Assembly (NCBI RefSeq): GCF_002419965.1
Contig: NZ_DIHC01000011.1
Span: forward strand, 244,252 to 308,251
Direction of reading: 5' to 3'
Length of the DNA stretch: 64,000 nucleotides
Origin: Pseudomonas sp. UBA5706
GTDB lineage: Bacteria; Pseudomonadota; Gammaproteobacteria; Pseudomonadales; Pseudomonadaceae
Shown here: piece after piece, positions 1 to 8,826 of the stretch
Layout: each line of letters starts with the position of its first letter
Position numbering within the stretch: the stretch's first letter is position 1
Program-made: the position numbers and the translations under genes
Notes under the pieces: generated by a model
What the model was told of the DNA's origin: nothing
The model's database searches: none
What the model saw: only the letters and a program-made list of their open reading frames with translations

Positions 1-984
1 AACCCCGACGTTTCGAACGGGCAGGATCATCTGTCCGGCTGGCGTTACCGGGCCGTGGTGCTGTCAGTGGTGGGGTCGGCGCTGGGCTATCTGGGGTTTT
101 CACTGTGGGGTGGCTGGCACGCGGTGGGCGCAGCGGTGAGCGAGGTCGGCGTGGTCGGGATCCTCATCGCCCTGTTCATGTCGTCGGTGAACTACGGGCT
201 GCGCTTCATCCGCTGGCAGACCTACCTCAAGGTGCTGGGCCACCCGATGCCCTGGCGCCCTAGCCTGAGCATCTATCTGGCCGGCTTCGCCCTGACCACT
301 ACCCCCGGCAAGGCGGGCGAAGCCTTGCGCGGTGTGTTGCTCAAACGGTGGGGCGTGCCTTACCCGCAAAGCTTCGCGGCGTTCTTCAGCGAGCGGCTGT
401 CGGATTTGTTTGCCGTAGTGCTGCTGACGCTGTTCGGCCTGTCGCTGTACCCCGAAGCGATGCCCATGATCGTGGTCGGCATCAGCCTGGTGCTGGCCGG
501 TCTGCTGGTGCTGTCGCAACGTCGGCTGCTGGAACGTTTGACGGCGATGGTGCCTGGCGAGGGCGGCAAGCTCATCGGGTTGCTGCGCCATCTGCTGCAA
601 GTGCTGGTGCATGCCCAGCAGTGTCATCGTTTGCGCCTGATGCTGGGCCTGACCGCCCTCAGCGTGGTGGCGTGGAGTGCCGAAGCGCTGGCCTTCGACT
701 GGATACTGCAATGGATGGGCGCCGACATTCCGCTGGCCTTCGCGGTGTTCGTCTACGCCTTGGCCATGCTGGCGGGTGCGGTGAGTTTCATGCCGGGCGG
801 GTTGGGCGGCGCCGAGGCAGTGATGGTCGGGTTGCTGGTCTGGAAAGGCATGAACAGCGCCGATGCCGTCGCCGCGACGGTGCTGATTCGCCTGGCCACA
901 CTGTGGTTTGCCGTAGCCATCGGCGCGGTGATGCTGTTCAAGCTCAAGGGCGAAGCCGCACCCCACGGGCAAACGGCGCAGTAA
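1..984 (+). CDS. LPG synthase-like transmembrane domain protein (UPF0104/AglD type), 5' partial
   Basis: The reading frame is open from base 1, so the gene probably begins left of the window; a GTG at 55 is the first start codon inside it. The visible product is about 310 to 328 residues of nearly continuous hydrophobic segments. A Gly-rich PGGLGG-AEA motif near residue 245 and an early TTPGKAGE-LRG motif are typical of the lysylphosphatidylglycerol synthase transmembrane region (UPF0104/AglD family). Such proteins sit in the inner membrane and are often linked to lipid or polyprenyl-linked glycan work. The next gene, 75 bases downstream, is also a polytopic membrane protein with a GT-C look, so the pair may belong to a glycan or glycolipid locus extending left. 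The family call is firm; the function is inferred. Confidence 0.85.
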   Translation, partial: NPDVSNGQDHLSGWRYRAVVLSVVGSALGYLGFSLWGGWHAVGAAVSEVGVVGILIALFMSSVNYGLRFIRWQTYLKVLGHPMPWRPSLSIYLAGFALTTTPGKAGEALRGVLLKRWGVPYPQSFAAFFSERLSDLFAVVLLTLFGLSLYPEAMPMIVVGISLVLAGLLVLSQRRLLERLTAMVPGEGGKLIGLLRHLLQVLVHAQQCHRLRLMLGLTALSVVAWSAEALAFDWILQWMGADIPLAFAVFVYALAMLAGAVSFMPGGLGGAEAVMVGLLVWKGMNSADAVAATVLIRLATLWFAVAIGAVMLFKLKGEAAPHGQTAQ

Positions 985-1059
985 CTTCACAAGCAAGCTT
1001 GGCGTGCGCAAACGTGAGCGCACCGCTTCATTCGCAGAACAGAGACAGGAGTGCAGTTG

Positions 1060-2487
1060 ATGGTGGCAGTCGTACGTAACCGGGCATCGATTTTGATTCC
1101 CTTGCTGTTGGCAATCGGAGCGATCGTTGGCAGTTTTCTCGCTTCCAGCGGCCCCATCCAGTGGATGGACAACGGCATGTTTCTCGCCGACGCCTCCCAG
1201 GGCCAGTATTTCAGCCAGACCCTGGGCCCGCTCGACCACCCGCTTTACCTGTTCATGAGTACCGCATTGTTTGCAGGCTTCGGGCCTTACGTGCTGAGCT
1301 TCATGAACTCATTGCTGCTGATTCCATTGGGCTGGGCGGTGTATCGACTGGCCAAAGGCGCCGGGGCCACGACCCAGCAGGCCCTGCTGTCAGTCGCCGC
1401 TGCCGTGCTGTGTCATTGCGTGTTCTGGGTCTCGACCAAGGCTGAAGTCTACGTGCTGCACTCCGTGCTGGTGACGCTGGCCTACATGGTCCAGTTCCGC
1501 GACAAGCCGCACCTGGGCGTGGTCCCTGCGCTGTTTCTGATCGGCGTGCTGACCGGACTCGCTGCGGCGATTCATCAACTGACCTTCATCGTGCTGTTCC
1601 CGCTCTACGTGCAATTGCTGTGGCAGCACAAGGCGCGGATTCTAGTCACTATTCCCGGCTTCATCCTCGGTTTCGCAGTGGCCATTCCCGGCATCCTTAA
1701 CGAAATGCAAAACGGCCTGGGGCTGCTCGACATCGCCCACCGCTACCTGATCGGCATCCCTGACCGCACCACCGAACAAAGCTGGCAGAGTTCACTGTTT
1801 CGCTTCGACGAAATCTGGCACGAGAAAAACTCAGTGGTGCTGCTGTTACTGTCGTTGATCGGGCCGCAACTGGTTGGCCTGCTGCTGTTCCCGAAAAACC
1901 CGACCCTGCGCGTGCTATGGGCTGCGGCGATGATGAACTTCATTTTCGCGGTGTCCTATAACGTCACCGACCGCTTCACCTTCTTCCTGCCCGGCGCAGT
2001 GCTTCTGAGCATCATCGGCGTGATCCAGCTACAAGCGTTGCTGCCCCGCAATGCTGCAGGGCTGGTCAATGCATCCCCTCTTACCGCGCCAGTGCTGATC
2101 CTGGCGGTGTTTGCGGTCTACGCCAGTGGCGCCATTCAACTGCCGATCCACAAGGAGCCACTGCCGTTCCGCGATGATATTCACTACTTCATGGCCCCTT
2201 ATTTGAGCGACCGCTCCGCCGAAGCATTCGTGCGCAGCTACGAAAAGTCTGTCCCGCAGGGCGCGCTGATCATCGCCGACTGGACCCCCAACGGCGCACT
2301 GCGCTCGGCACAGGCCAGCGGTCTGCTCAAGGGGCGTACGTTCGAGTCGTGTGACGAAGTTGCGAACATTGACGAGTACCTCAATGGACCCGGGGCGTAC
2401 CTGGCGCGCACCAGTTACTGCGGGAAGATTGCCGATCGGTTTACGTTGGAGACGTTGCCAGTGGGGTATGAGTTGCGAGCGAAGTAA
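1060..2487 (+). CDS. Polytopic membrane protein, possible GT-C glycosyltransferase (DUF2723-like)
   Basis: Product of 475 residues with about ten hydrophobic segments and a soluble C-terminal tail of roughly 110 residues. I chose the ATG at 1060 because AGGAG at 1047-1051 sits eight bases before it; a GTG at 1051 in the same frame overlaps that site. Near the N terminus an acidic NGMFLAD stretch is followed by a GPLDHPLYL motif. This resembles the first loop of DUF2723/PMT-type GT-C transferases, where an acidic residue and an HP(P)G/HPLY motif face the membrane surface. It follows the LPG-synthase-like gene on the same strand. Lipid-linked sugar transfer is an inference from fold and context only. 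Confidence 0.7.
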   Translation: MVAVVRNRASILIPLLLAIGAIVGSFLASSGPIQWMDNGMFLADASQGQYFSQTLGPLDHPLYLFMSTALFAGFGPYVLSFMNSLLLIPLGWAVYRLAKGAGATTQQALLSVAAAVLCHCVFWVSTKAEVYVLHSVLVTLAYMVQFRDKPHLGVVPALFLIGVLTGLAAAIHQLTFIVLFPLYVQLLWQHKARILVTIPGFILGFAVAIPGILNEMQNGLGLLDIAHRYLIGIPDRTTEQSWQSSLFRFDEIWHEKNSVVLLLLSLIGPQLVGLLLFPKNPTLRVLWAAAMMNFIFAVSYNVTDRFTFFLPGAVLLSIIGVIQLQALLPRNAAGLVNASPLTAPVLILAVFAVYASGAIQLPIHKEPLPFRDDIHYFMAPYLSDRSAEAFVRSYEKSVPQGALIIADWTPNGALRSAQASGLLKGRTFESCDEVANIDEYLNGPGAYLARTSYCGKIADRFTLETLPVGYELRAK

Positions 2488-2708
2488 CCTGATAGTGCGA
2501 GATAGCGGCGCATCCATTTCGGGCGCAGCGTCTTCCCGCATCTCCTCATAGTAACGTCCCCTGCGATGGGGAAACGAATGATTACTTACCGGCATGCCAG
2601 CGGCGACAAGTATAGTTTGAATTTCAACTCGCTTGAGCCGCCTGCTCACTTAGCCGCCACGCCGGCATAACCACCGATCATACAGGCATACAGGCATACA
2701 GGCCTGAA

Positions 2709-3440
2709 TTACGGTGTCATTCTTAGATTGTCCAGCTTTACCTGTGCGCCACTAATTGCATCTTGCGGAGATATCGACATTTTAAACCGCAGCTTTTTAA
2801 TGATTTTCGACCCTCGCACGCCCAGAGTGAAATCCCGAACTGTGTCACTGGGCCATCGAGTGAAGTCTTCACTCGCGACAACAACGTCTTGCTCAGTCAT
2901 GGCATCGACCCTATGATCTGCGACAGCCCTATAATAGTATAGTTGACATGCGAAAGACACGACGGAGTAAGAAGCGTTAAAGATCAAGTCGATTTCCAGC
3001 GTTCTCAAAGCGCTATTATTTAGATTGGTACGTATTCCCACTATTAATTTTTTTCCCGCAATGCCGGGCAAAACTTCGGGATGATCCACAATCTCCTTAG
3101 TATTGAACCCCCAACTTCCAGGGGTCTCTTCATACGAACCGATTATTTGGTATAGGGGTCGTGGAAGCCAAAAGAAAGACCCTTCTGGGGCATCTTCAAA
3201 GTCATCAACATCCACCTTATCCGCGATAATAAACGTCCAGGGTGGCGAAATTTCACCCATGTATCTCCCCGTCAGGCTGTGGCCTCCGACTGAAAGTCCC
3301 GAAACTGGGTAACTCCACTGCCCATTGACCAGATCCGCCCATCCTAACCGAACACCATTATCCAGAACCTCTACTTGATCCAGCGTCTCTACTTGGCCGG
3401 CATCTTGGGTGTTCGTGTTTGTCCTTGATGAGTTGCTCAT
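2709..3440 (-). CDS. Orphan protein with one Ig-like module, lower-GC region
   Basis: 243 residues. ATG at 3440 has AGGAT nine bases upstream, so the start looks genuine. Residues about 22 to 62 (VLDNGVRLG, NGQWSYPV, GLSVGGHSLTGRY) match the repeat unit of tandem bacterial Ig-like domains found in large Pseudomonas surface or secreted proteins. Here there is only one copy, followed by about 170 residues I do not recognise. No signal peptide or membrane segment is seen. Codon use and base composition are visibly more AT-rich than the neighbouring genes, which suggests horizontal origin or a remnant of a larger repeat protein. No neighbour shares its strand closely enough to form an operon. Function unknown. 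Confidence 0.65.
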   Translation of the reverse strand: MSNSSRTNTNTQDAGQVETLDQVEVLDNGVRLGWADLVNGQWSYPVSGLSVGGHSLTGRYMGEISPPWTFIIADKVDVDDFEDAPEGSFFWLPRPLYQIIGSYEETPGSWGFNTKEIVDHPEVLPGIAGKKLIVGIRTNLNNSALRTLEIDLIFNASYSVVSFACQLYYYRAVADHRVDAMTEQDVVVASEDFTRWPSDTVRDFTLGVRGSKIIKKLRFKMSISPQDAISGAQVKLDNLRMTP

Positions 3441-3805
3441 TTCAGTTGATCCTGCAAGACGGTGAAGAGTTACAGTAGCATGGACGCGAGCAACCTAATC
3501 CAGACTTCTTTACCCTTCGGGGAGCGCACTGAAAATACACGATCTATTTAAACCAGTGAAAACAATTAGTTAAGACCCTTAATTGCTCTTCGCGATAATG
3601 GTTAGGCCGAATAAATCTATTAATCGCTCCACGGGGACGGTTCATTACCCTGCAAAAACGAGAACACCGCGTTCGCTTACAGTCGCGACGCCTACCGGCA
3701 CATTCGGAGTCATAACCACGGACCCGTAGACAAGATTAACGCTGAGAAAACACAGTACGGACGAATTTATCGACCGAAAATCCATTAAAGCTTTATTGCA
3801 ACCGG
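3441..3805. other. Intergenic stretch without recognisable gene
   Basis: 365 bases between the Ig-like orphan and the DUF2945 gene. It is more AT-rich than the surrounding DNA and presumably carries the promoter of the leftward orphan near 3441-3560. I see no convincing ORF, terminator hairpin or RNA gene in it. Confidence 0.4.
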
Positions 3806-4015
3806 TTATGCCTTTTCCAGCGCCCCTTCCTTATGCAGCGCCAAATGCCCGGTCTTGTCACTTTTGACTTCGTACTGAGGTGCTTCTTTAGAGGCAGGGC
3901 GATGGCGGCCCATGAACTCGATATCCTGGGTGTGAACTCGGATCACGACGCCTACGACATGGCCGATATCCGAATCCCAGCGTACGTGATCGCCTTTTTT
4001 GAATGCATGGGCCAT
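3806..4015 (-). CDS. DUF2945 / HVA1-type TUDOR-like small protein
   Basis: 69 residues. The N-terminal FKKGDHVRWDSDIGHVVG pattern is typical of the DUF2945 (hypervirulence-associated protein, TUDOR-like) family, a small beta-barrel fold of unknown biochemical role. ATG at 4015 is preceded by AGGAG (AGGAGAACGAAC-ATG). It starts 14 bases after the GH15 stop on the same strand, so it is probably the last gene of the SDR-GH15-DUF2945 operon. In Pseudomonas and rhizobia this family often lies beside stress or trehalose-type genes, which fits. Function is not established. Confidence 0.8.
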   Translation of the reverse strand: MAHAFKKGDHVRWDSDIGHVVGVVIRVHTQDIEFMGRHRPASKEAPQYEVKSDKTGHLALHKEGALEKA

Positions 4016-4029
4016 GTTCGTTCTCCTGT

Positions 4030-5880
4030 TCAGGGCTGCCAGAGGGTCTGACCGCCTCCGAGTTTGCGGTCCAGGAAGGTGGCGGCGCTGATCAGTGCCA
4101 AGTGACTGAGGGCCTGAGGCGTGTTGCCCAGATGATGCCCGTGGGTGTCGAATTCTTCAGCGTACAGCCCCACTGGATTGGCGTAACGCAGCAGTTGTTC
4201 GAACTCCAGATGCGCCTGCTCCACGCGCCCTGCCCGGGCCAGGCATTCGACGTACCAGAACGAACATGCCACGAATGCGCCTTCCTCACCGTCCAGGCCA
4301 TCGCCGTACTCGTCGTCATTGCGATAACGAAAGACCATGCCGTCGCGCACCAGCGTGCGTTCAATGGCTTTCAGGGTCTGTAGCCACTTGGGGTCGCTGG
4401 CGCCGACGAAGCGTACCAACGGCATCAACAGCATCGACGCGTCGAGGTTCTTGCTGCCCTTGTGCTGGACGAAGTGACCAAGGTCCTTGTCCCAGAAGTT
4501 GTCCCAGATATCGTCATGGATCGCCTGGCGCTCCTTCGTCCAGCGCTCGAACGGCGCGGGCAGCGAGCGCTTGAACGACAGACGCAGCGCCCGGTCCAGC
4601 GCCACCCAGCACATCAGGCGCGAGTGCAGAAAATGCTTGTCGTCGCCGCGCATCTCCCAGATCCCGACGTCCCTGCTGCGCCAGTTATCGCACAGCTCGT
4701 TGACCAACCGCGTGGTGTTCTTCCAGCCATCGTGGGAGATCGCCTCACCGTATTTGTTGGCCAGATACACCGCGTCCAACAGTTCGCCGTAGATGTCCAG
4801 CTGGGTCTGTTTGTAGGCTTCATTACCGATGCGTACCGGGGTCGCGCCGCGATAGCCTGAAAGGTGCGTGAGCTCTTCTTCGGGCAACTCTTCACGGCCA
4901 GCCAGCGAATACAGGATGCCGAGCTTGGTCGATTCGTCAGAGCAGTCGCCCATGCGCTCGCGCACCCATTTCATGAAGGCATTGGCTTCCTCGGTATAAC
5001 CCAGGCGCATGAAGGCATAGACGGTGAACGAGGCGTCGCGGATCCAGGTGTAGCGATAATCCCAGTTGCGCGCGCCGCCCTCTTCTTCCGGCAACCCGAA
5101 AGTAGCCGCCGCGACAATTCCGCCGTGTTTGCGCGAGGTCAGCAGCTTGAGCGCCAATGCGGAACGGTTGACCACTTCGCGCCAGCGGCCCTGGTAATGG
5201 GAATGACGACTCCAGTGCTGCCAATAGTGCACCGTCTTCTTGAGGTCGTCATCGCACTGGGTGGCCCTGACCTTGTGATCGTCAGCACCGCCGAGCATGA
5301 ACTCGACGATGTCGCCCTGCTTCATCTCGAAGTCGGCCACCGCAGCCTGATCGTCGAGCTGCAGGTCAACGGTGGCACATAGGCGAAGGGGCGGCTGATC
5401 CTGCGCCTCGAAACGCACATCAGCTCCATCCATCACGGCGCGGGTTTCAGCACGACTGTAGTCGTGTCGCACCCGGCAGAGCATGCGCACCCGGGTGGTG
5501 CCATGGCGCACGTGAATCCGGCGTACCAGCCTCGGCAAGTCATCGACTTCGTCGGCGATGGGCATCAGGTCCGTGACCTCGACCACCGCATCCCTGGCAA
5601 TCCAGCGGGTCATCAGCACGTTGGTTTCAGGCAGGTAAAGCTGCTGGCGGCGCGCATCGGGCAGGCATGGCGCCAGTTGAAAGATGCCGGCGTCCGGCGT
5701 GTCGAGCAGCGCGCTGAAAATGCTCGGGCTGTCAAAATCGGGCCAACAGCAGAAGTCGATGCTGCCGGTGTCAGCCACCAGCGCGGCACTGCGCATATCG
5801 CCGATGATGCCGTGATGCTCGATCGCGTTTTGCGCTTCATCGTGCGGCATGCCGCCGGTGGTGCGGATGGGTTCAGCCAT
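4030..5880 (-). CDS. Glycoside hydrolase family 15 protein (glucoamylase/trehalase-like)
   Basis: 616 residues, the usual length for bacterial GH15 enzymes with an N-terminal beta-sandwich followed by an (alpha/alpha)6 barrel. Visible motifs: an N-terminal IGDMRSAALV stretch, the barrel motif NWDYRYTWIRDASF, an IWEMRG segment that should carry the general-acid Glu, and EEGAF near residue 545 for the general-base Glu. No signal peptide, so it is likely cytoplasmic. Family members release glucose from alpha-glucans or cleave trehalose; which one cannot be read here. It overlaps the upstream SDR stop by eight bases and has its own GGAG site. Coupling to a glucose-dehydrogenase-like SDR suggests the released glucose may be oxidised (inference). 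Confidence 0.92.
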   Translation of the reverse strand: MAEPIRTTGGMPHDEAQNAIEHHGIIGDMRSAALVADTGSIDFCCWPDFDSPSIFSALLDTPDAGIFQLAPCLPDARRQQLYLPETNVLMTRWIARDAVVEVTDLMPIADEVDDLPRLVRRIHVRHGTTRVRMLCRVRHDYSRAETRAVMDGADVRFEAQDQPPLRLCATVDLQLDDQAAVADFEMKQGDIVEFMLGGADDHKVRATQCDDDLKKTVHYWQHWSRHSHYQGRWREVVNRSALALKLLTSRKHGGIVAAATFGLPEEEGGARNWDYRYTWIRDASFTVYAFMRLGYTEEANAFMKWVRERMGDCSDESTKLGILYSLAGREELPEEELTHLSGYRGATPVRIGNEAYKQTQLDIYGELLDAVYLANKYGEAISHDGWKNTTRLVNELCDNWRSRDVGIWEMRGDDKHFLHSRLMCWVALDRALRLSFKRSLPAPFERWTKERQAIHDDIWDNFWDKDLGHFVQHKGSKNLDASMLLMPLVRFVGASDPKWLQTLKAIERTLVRDGMVFRYRNDDEYGDGLDGEEGAFVACSFWYVECLARAGRVEQAHLEFEQLLRYANPVGLYAEEFDTHGHHLGNTPQALSHLALISAATFLDRKLGGGQTLWQP

Positions 5881-6673
5881 TGTTGCGAAACTCCGGATAC
5901 AGGCTCATGCCGCCGTCGATGAACAAGGTAGTGCCATGCACATAGTCGGACGCGTCGGAGGCCAGCCAGACCACGGCATTGGCTACATCTTCAGCCTCTC
6001 CGACCCTGCCATAGGGGATCAGCTTCAACAGTTGCTGCTCAGCATCGCCGGAGGTCGCTTTGGTGTTGATGGCCGTGCGAATCGCACCCGGCGCAATGCT
6101 GTTGACGCGAATGCGTTGCTCGCCGACTTCCTGGGCGATGCTGCGCATGAGCAGATCCACCCCGCCCTTGGAGGCTGCGTAGTTGACGTGACCGGCCCAG
6201 GGAATGACCTGATGCACAGAACTCATGTGAATGATCTTGCCCAGCGCGCGGGAAATCTCTGGCCGAATCTGCTGCGTGGCGAACTGACGCAGTGCCGCGC
6301 GGGCGCAGAGAAACTGGCCGGTGAGATTGACGTTAATGACCGTGTTCCAGTCCTCAAGGCTCAGTTCGGCAATCGGCGCATCCTTCTGCAGGCCGGAGTT
6401 GGCAATGAGGATATCCAGCCTGCCAAAGGCTTTGATGGTCTCGGCGAACAGTCTTTCGACCTCCTCTTCCTTCGAGACGTCAGCGCCGACGGCAATCGCC
6501 TGGCCACCCGCCTTGAGGATTTCGTCCACCAGTTTCTGCGCAGGTTCAGGCTGGGAGTGGTAGTTGATCACCACCGCAGCACCGCAGGCGGCAAGCCCTC
6601 GTGCGGCGCCAAAACCGAGGCCGGAGCTGGCGCCGGTCACCAGCGCGATCTGGCCTTTCAAGGAAATCTGCAT
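5873..6673 (-). CDS. SDR family oxidoreductase, glucose 1-dehydrogenase-like
   Basis: 266 residues from ATG 6673. The frame stays open upstream to 6856, but that part is translated intergenic sequence and includes a palindromic repeat. Classical short-chain dehydrogenase features are present: cofactor motif GASSGLGFG near residue 14, a NSG motif in strand four, catalytic Ser in MSSVHQV, and YAASK. The length and C-terminal DGGMSLYPEF match glucose 1-dehydrogenase-type SDRs, which oxidise beta-D-glucose to gluconolactone with NAD(P). It is the first gene of the operon with GH15 and DUF2945. Substrate assignment is tentative because SDR annotations by similarity are weak. Confidence 0.88.
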   Translation of the reverse strand: MQISLKGQIALVTGASSGLGFGAARGLAACGAAVVINYHSQPEPAQKLVDEILKAGGQAIAVGADVSKEEEVERLFAETIKAFGRLDILIANSGLQKDAPIAELSLEDWNTVINVNLTGQFLCARAALRQFATQQIRPEISRALGKIIHMSSVHQVIPWAGHVNYAASKGGVDLLMRSIAQEVGEQRIRVNSIAPGAIRTAINTKATSGDAEQQLLKLIPYGRVGEAEDVANAVVWLASDASDYVHGTTLFIDGGMSLYPEFRNNG

Positions 6674-6985
6674 GGAATGTCGAGCCTCATGGTGAGCGTT
6701 TAGATGATGACTGATGCGGCGCGCCGGAAGTTCAGCGGGGATAAGGCGTCGCGGTGTCAACGACGCCCTGTAGCCGTCCAGCTTACCGGCGAAGGCGGGT
6801 CTGACATCGATACCGCCAGTACGCCGGATGGCTACAGAGGTCAGTGTTCGGCGCATTAACCAACCAGTCCGCGAAACATTCGGTTACGCTGGACGGCTGG
6901 CAACGCCGATCCATAAACTGTCGACCATCATTTCGCCATCTTCTTCACAAGCAGGGCCGGGCATGTCGGGTAACGGGGACGAGTT
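6674..6985. promoter_or_regulatory. Divergent promoter region between SDR operon and LysR gene, with a palindromic repeat
   Basis: 312 bases separating the leftward SDR operon from the rightward LysR gene. It should hold both promoters. The only clear structure is the REP-like palindrome at 6769-6836, annotated separately. I could not pick out a confident LysR T-N11-A box. Confidence 0.4.
6769..6836. repeat. REP-like intergenic palindrome
   Basis: Outer arms TGTAGCCGTCC (6769-6779) and GGATGGCTACA (6826-6836) are inverted repeats with one mismatch. An inner pair, GGCGG and CCGCC, surrounds the centre. The TGTAG...CTACA ends and GC-rich core are the look of Pseudomonas REP elements. It lies between divergent genes rather than after a gene end. 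Confidence 0.55.
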
Positions 6986-7915
6986 ATGAATCGCAACGAG
7001 CTGCGCAAGGCCGATATCAACCTGATGGTGGTGTTCGAGACCTTGATGCAAGAGCGCAACGTTACCCGTGCCGCCGAGAAACTGTTCCTGGGTCAGCCGA
7101 CCATCAGTGCGGCCCTCAATCGCTTGCGGGCACTGTTCAACGATCCGTTGTTCATCCGCGTGGGACACCGCATGGAACCCACAGCGCGGGCCAACGAGAT
7201 CATCCATCACCTGTCGCCCGCGCTGGACGCGATGTCCGTGGCCTTAAGCCTGACCCGTGATTTCGACCCGGCCAGCAGCGACATGACCTTCCGCATCGGC
7301 CTGTCCGATGACGTCGAGTACAGCCTGTTGCCGTCATTGCTGCGGGACATTCGCGAGGAAGCGCCGGGCATCGTGATCGTCATCAAGCAGGTCAACTACT
7401 GGAATATCTCGGAATTGCTCATGTCCAGCGAGATTACCGTCGCCGTGTGCATGACCCGCGAACTGCCAGCCAACGCCAAGCGCAAGTTGCTGCGTAGCGT
7501 GCAGCCGATGGTGGTACGCGCCGATGCTTCGCCGGAGCCGATCACGCTCGATGAATACTGTACGCGCCCCCATGTGGTGGTCTCGCACGTGGCCAACATT
7601 TCCAGTTTCGCCGATGAATGGCTGGCGGCCATCGGACGCAAGCGTCAGGCGGTGCTGTCGGTGCCGCAATACAGCACGTTGCCGGCCCTGATGGCGGGCA
7701 CCAATCTGCTGTGTAACCTGCCGGATCACCTGACGCTGGCGATGAGCAAAGCGGGATTGCTGCGCGGCGAGCCGCTGCCGTTCATCACGCCGAACCTGGA
7801 GTTGTCGATGGTCTGGTTGAGTGTGATGGACACCGACCCTGCGGAGCGTTGGTTGCGCAAGAAACTGGAGCAATACATGGGGGCCGAAATCACCGTTGCC
7901 CCAGTGCCGATCTGA
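6986..7915 (+). CDS. LysR family transcriptional regulator
   Basis: 309 residues. An N-terminal winged helix-turn-helix (residues about 10-70: DINLMVVFETLMQERNVTRAAEKL then QPTISAALNRLR) is followed by a substrate-binding domain. The NodD/SyrM-like beginning and the FNDPLFIRVG wing place it in the NodD-type LysR subgroup. It is divergent from the SDR-GH15 operon, so it may regulate that operon, which is the usual LysR arrangement (inference). It is followed by a palindromic element and the convergent pst operon. Confidence 0.9.
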   Translation: MNRNELRKADINLMVVFETLMQERNVTRAAEKLFLGQPTISAALNRLRALFNDPLFIRVGHRMEPTARANEIIHHLSPALDAMSVALSLTRDFDPASSDMTFRIGLSDDVEYSLLPSLLRDIREEAPGIVIVIKQVNYWNISELLMSSEITVAVCMTRELPANAKRKLLRSVQPMVVRADASPEPITLDEYCTRPHVVVSHVANISSFADEWLAAIGRKRQAVLSVPQYSTLPALMAGTNLLCNLPDHLTLAMSKAGLLRGEPLPFITPNLELSMVWLSVMDTDPAERWLRKKLEQYMGAEITVAPVPI

Positions 7916-7928
7916 ATCGCACCGTGGC

Positions 7929-8000
7929 GCTGTAGCAGCACGGCTGCCCTGCGGCGGCGGTTATGAAATCGCCACCGCAGGCAAGCCCGACTGCTATAGC
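7929..8000. repeat. REP-like palindrome between convergent LysR and pstB genes
   Basis: Outer arms GCTGTAGCAG (7929-7938) and CTGCTATAGC (7991-8000) pair with one mismatch. Inner arms CCTGCGGCGGC (7948-7958) and GCCACCGCAGG (7971-7981) pair with one mismatch. The nested palindrome lies between two gene ends, a common site for Pseudomonas REP sequences, and may act as a bidirectional terminator. No T-tract is present. Confidence 0.5.
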
Positions 8001-8046
8001 CGATGTTCGATCGATAAAGACATGATCATCGCCGTGGCGTCGCAAC

Positions 8047-8826
8047 TCAGCCGAAGCGACCGGTGATGTAGTCTTCGGTCTGGGTCTTGGACGGCTTGGT
8101 GAAAAGGGTGTCGGTGTCGCCGTGTTCGATCAGTTCGCCCATGAACATGAAGGCGGTGTAATCGGAGCATCGGGCCGCTTGCTGCATGTTGTGGGTGACG
8201 ATGACCACGGTGAACTGCTCCTTGAGTTCGGTGATCAGCTGTTCGATGCGGCCGGTGGAGATCGGATCAAGCGCTGAAGTCGGCTCGTCGAGCAACAGGA
8301 CCTGCGGACGCAGGGCAATGGTACGGGCAATGCACAGACGCTGCTGCTGACCGCCGGACAGGCTCTGCGCACTTTGCTTGAGCTTGTCTTTGACCTCATC
8401 CCACAGGGCAGCGCCGCGCAGGGCCTCTTCCACACGCTCCTCCATCTCGCGACGGGACAGTTTTTCGTGGTGGCGCACCGCGTAGGCAATGTTGTCGTAG
8501 ATCGACATGGGGAACGGCACGGGCTTCTGGAAGACCATACCTACATGGCTGCGCAGCCGGTTCATCGAATAGCCGGGTGCCAAAATGTTTTCGCCATTGA
8601 GGATCACTTCTCCCTTGGCTTCCTGCTTGGGGTACATCGAGTAGATCCGGTTGAACACCCGCAACAGGGTCGACTTGCCGCAACCTGACGGACCGATGAT
8701 CGCGGTGATGCGCTTCTCGGGGATGCTCATGTCGATCGACTTCAGCGAACGATGGCCGTTGTAGAAAAACTCAAGGTTGCGGACCTGGATTTTGGTTTTT
8801 TCGTCGGCCAGGGAAAGGTTGTTCAT
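8047..8826 (-). CDS. pstB: Phosphate ABC transporter ATP-binding protein PstB
   Basis: 259 residues, the normal PstB length. Walker A GPSGCGKST (residues about 43-51), signature LSGGQQQRLCIAR, Walker B VLLLDEPTSALD and the switch His in VTHNM are all present. The MYPKQEAKGEVILNG region is specific to PstB. It energises high-affinity phosphate uptake at the inner membrane. It overlaps pstA by one base (TGATG) and closes the pstSCAB operon. phoU, which often follows pstB, is absent: the next gene is a convergent LysR gene. Confidence 0.97.
   Translation of the reverse strand: MNNLSLADEKTKIQVRNLEFFYNGHRSLKSIDMSIPEKRITAIIGPSGCGKSTLLRVFNRIYSMYPKQEAKGEVILNGENILAPGYSMNRLRSHVGMVFQKPVPFPMSIYDNIAYAVRHHEKLSRREMEERVEEALRGAALWDEVKDKLKQSAQSLSGGQQQRLCIARTIALRPQVLLLDEPTSALDPISTGRIEQLITELKEQFTVVIVTHNMQQAARCSDYTAFMFMGELIEHGDTDTLFTKPSKTQTEDYITGRFG

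Noticed and set aside
100..1239. Long minus-strand open frame opposite the first two genes
   Set aside because: His/Gln-rich low-quality product, fully antisense to a well-supported membrane protein gene.
2560..2575. CCCC-TGCGAT-GGGG hairpin after the GT-C-like gene
   Set aside because: Only a four-base stem, without T-tract; chance level in GC-rich DNA.
2680..2705. Short tandem CAGGCATA repeats before the Ig-like gene end
   Set aside because: Only about three short copies; too small to be a functional array and not CRISPR-like.
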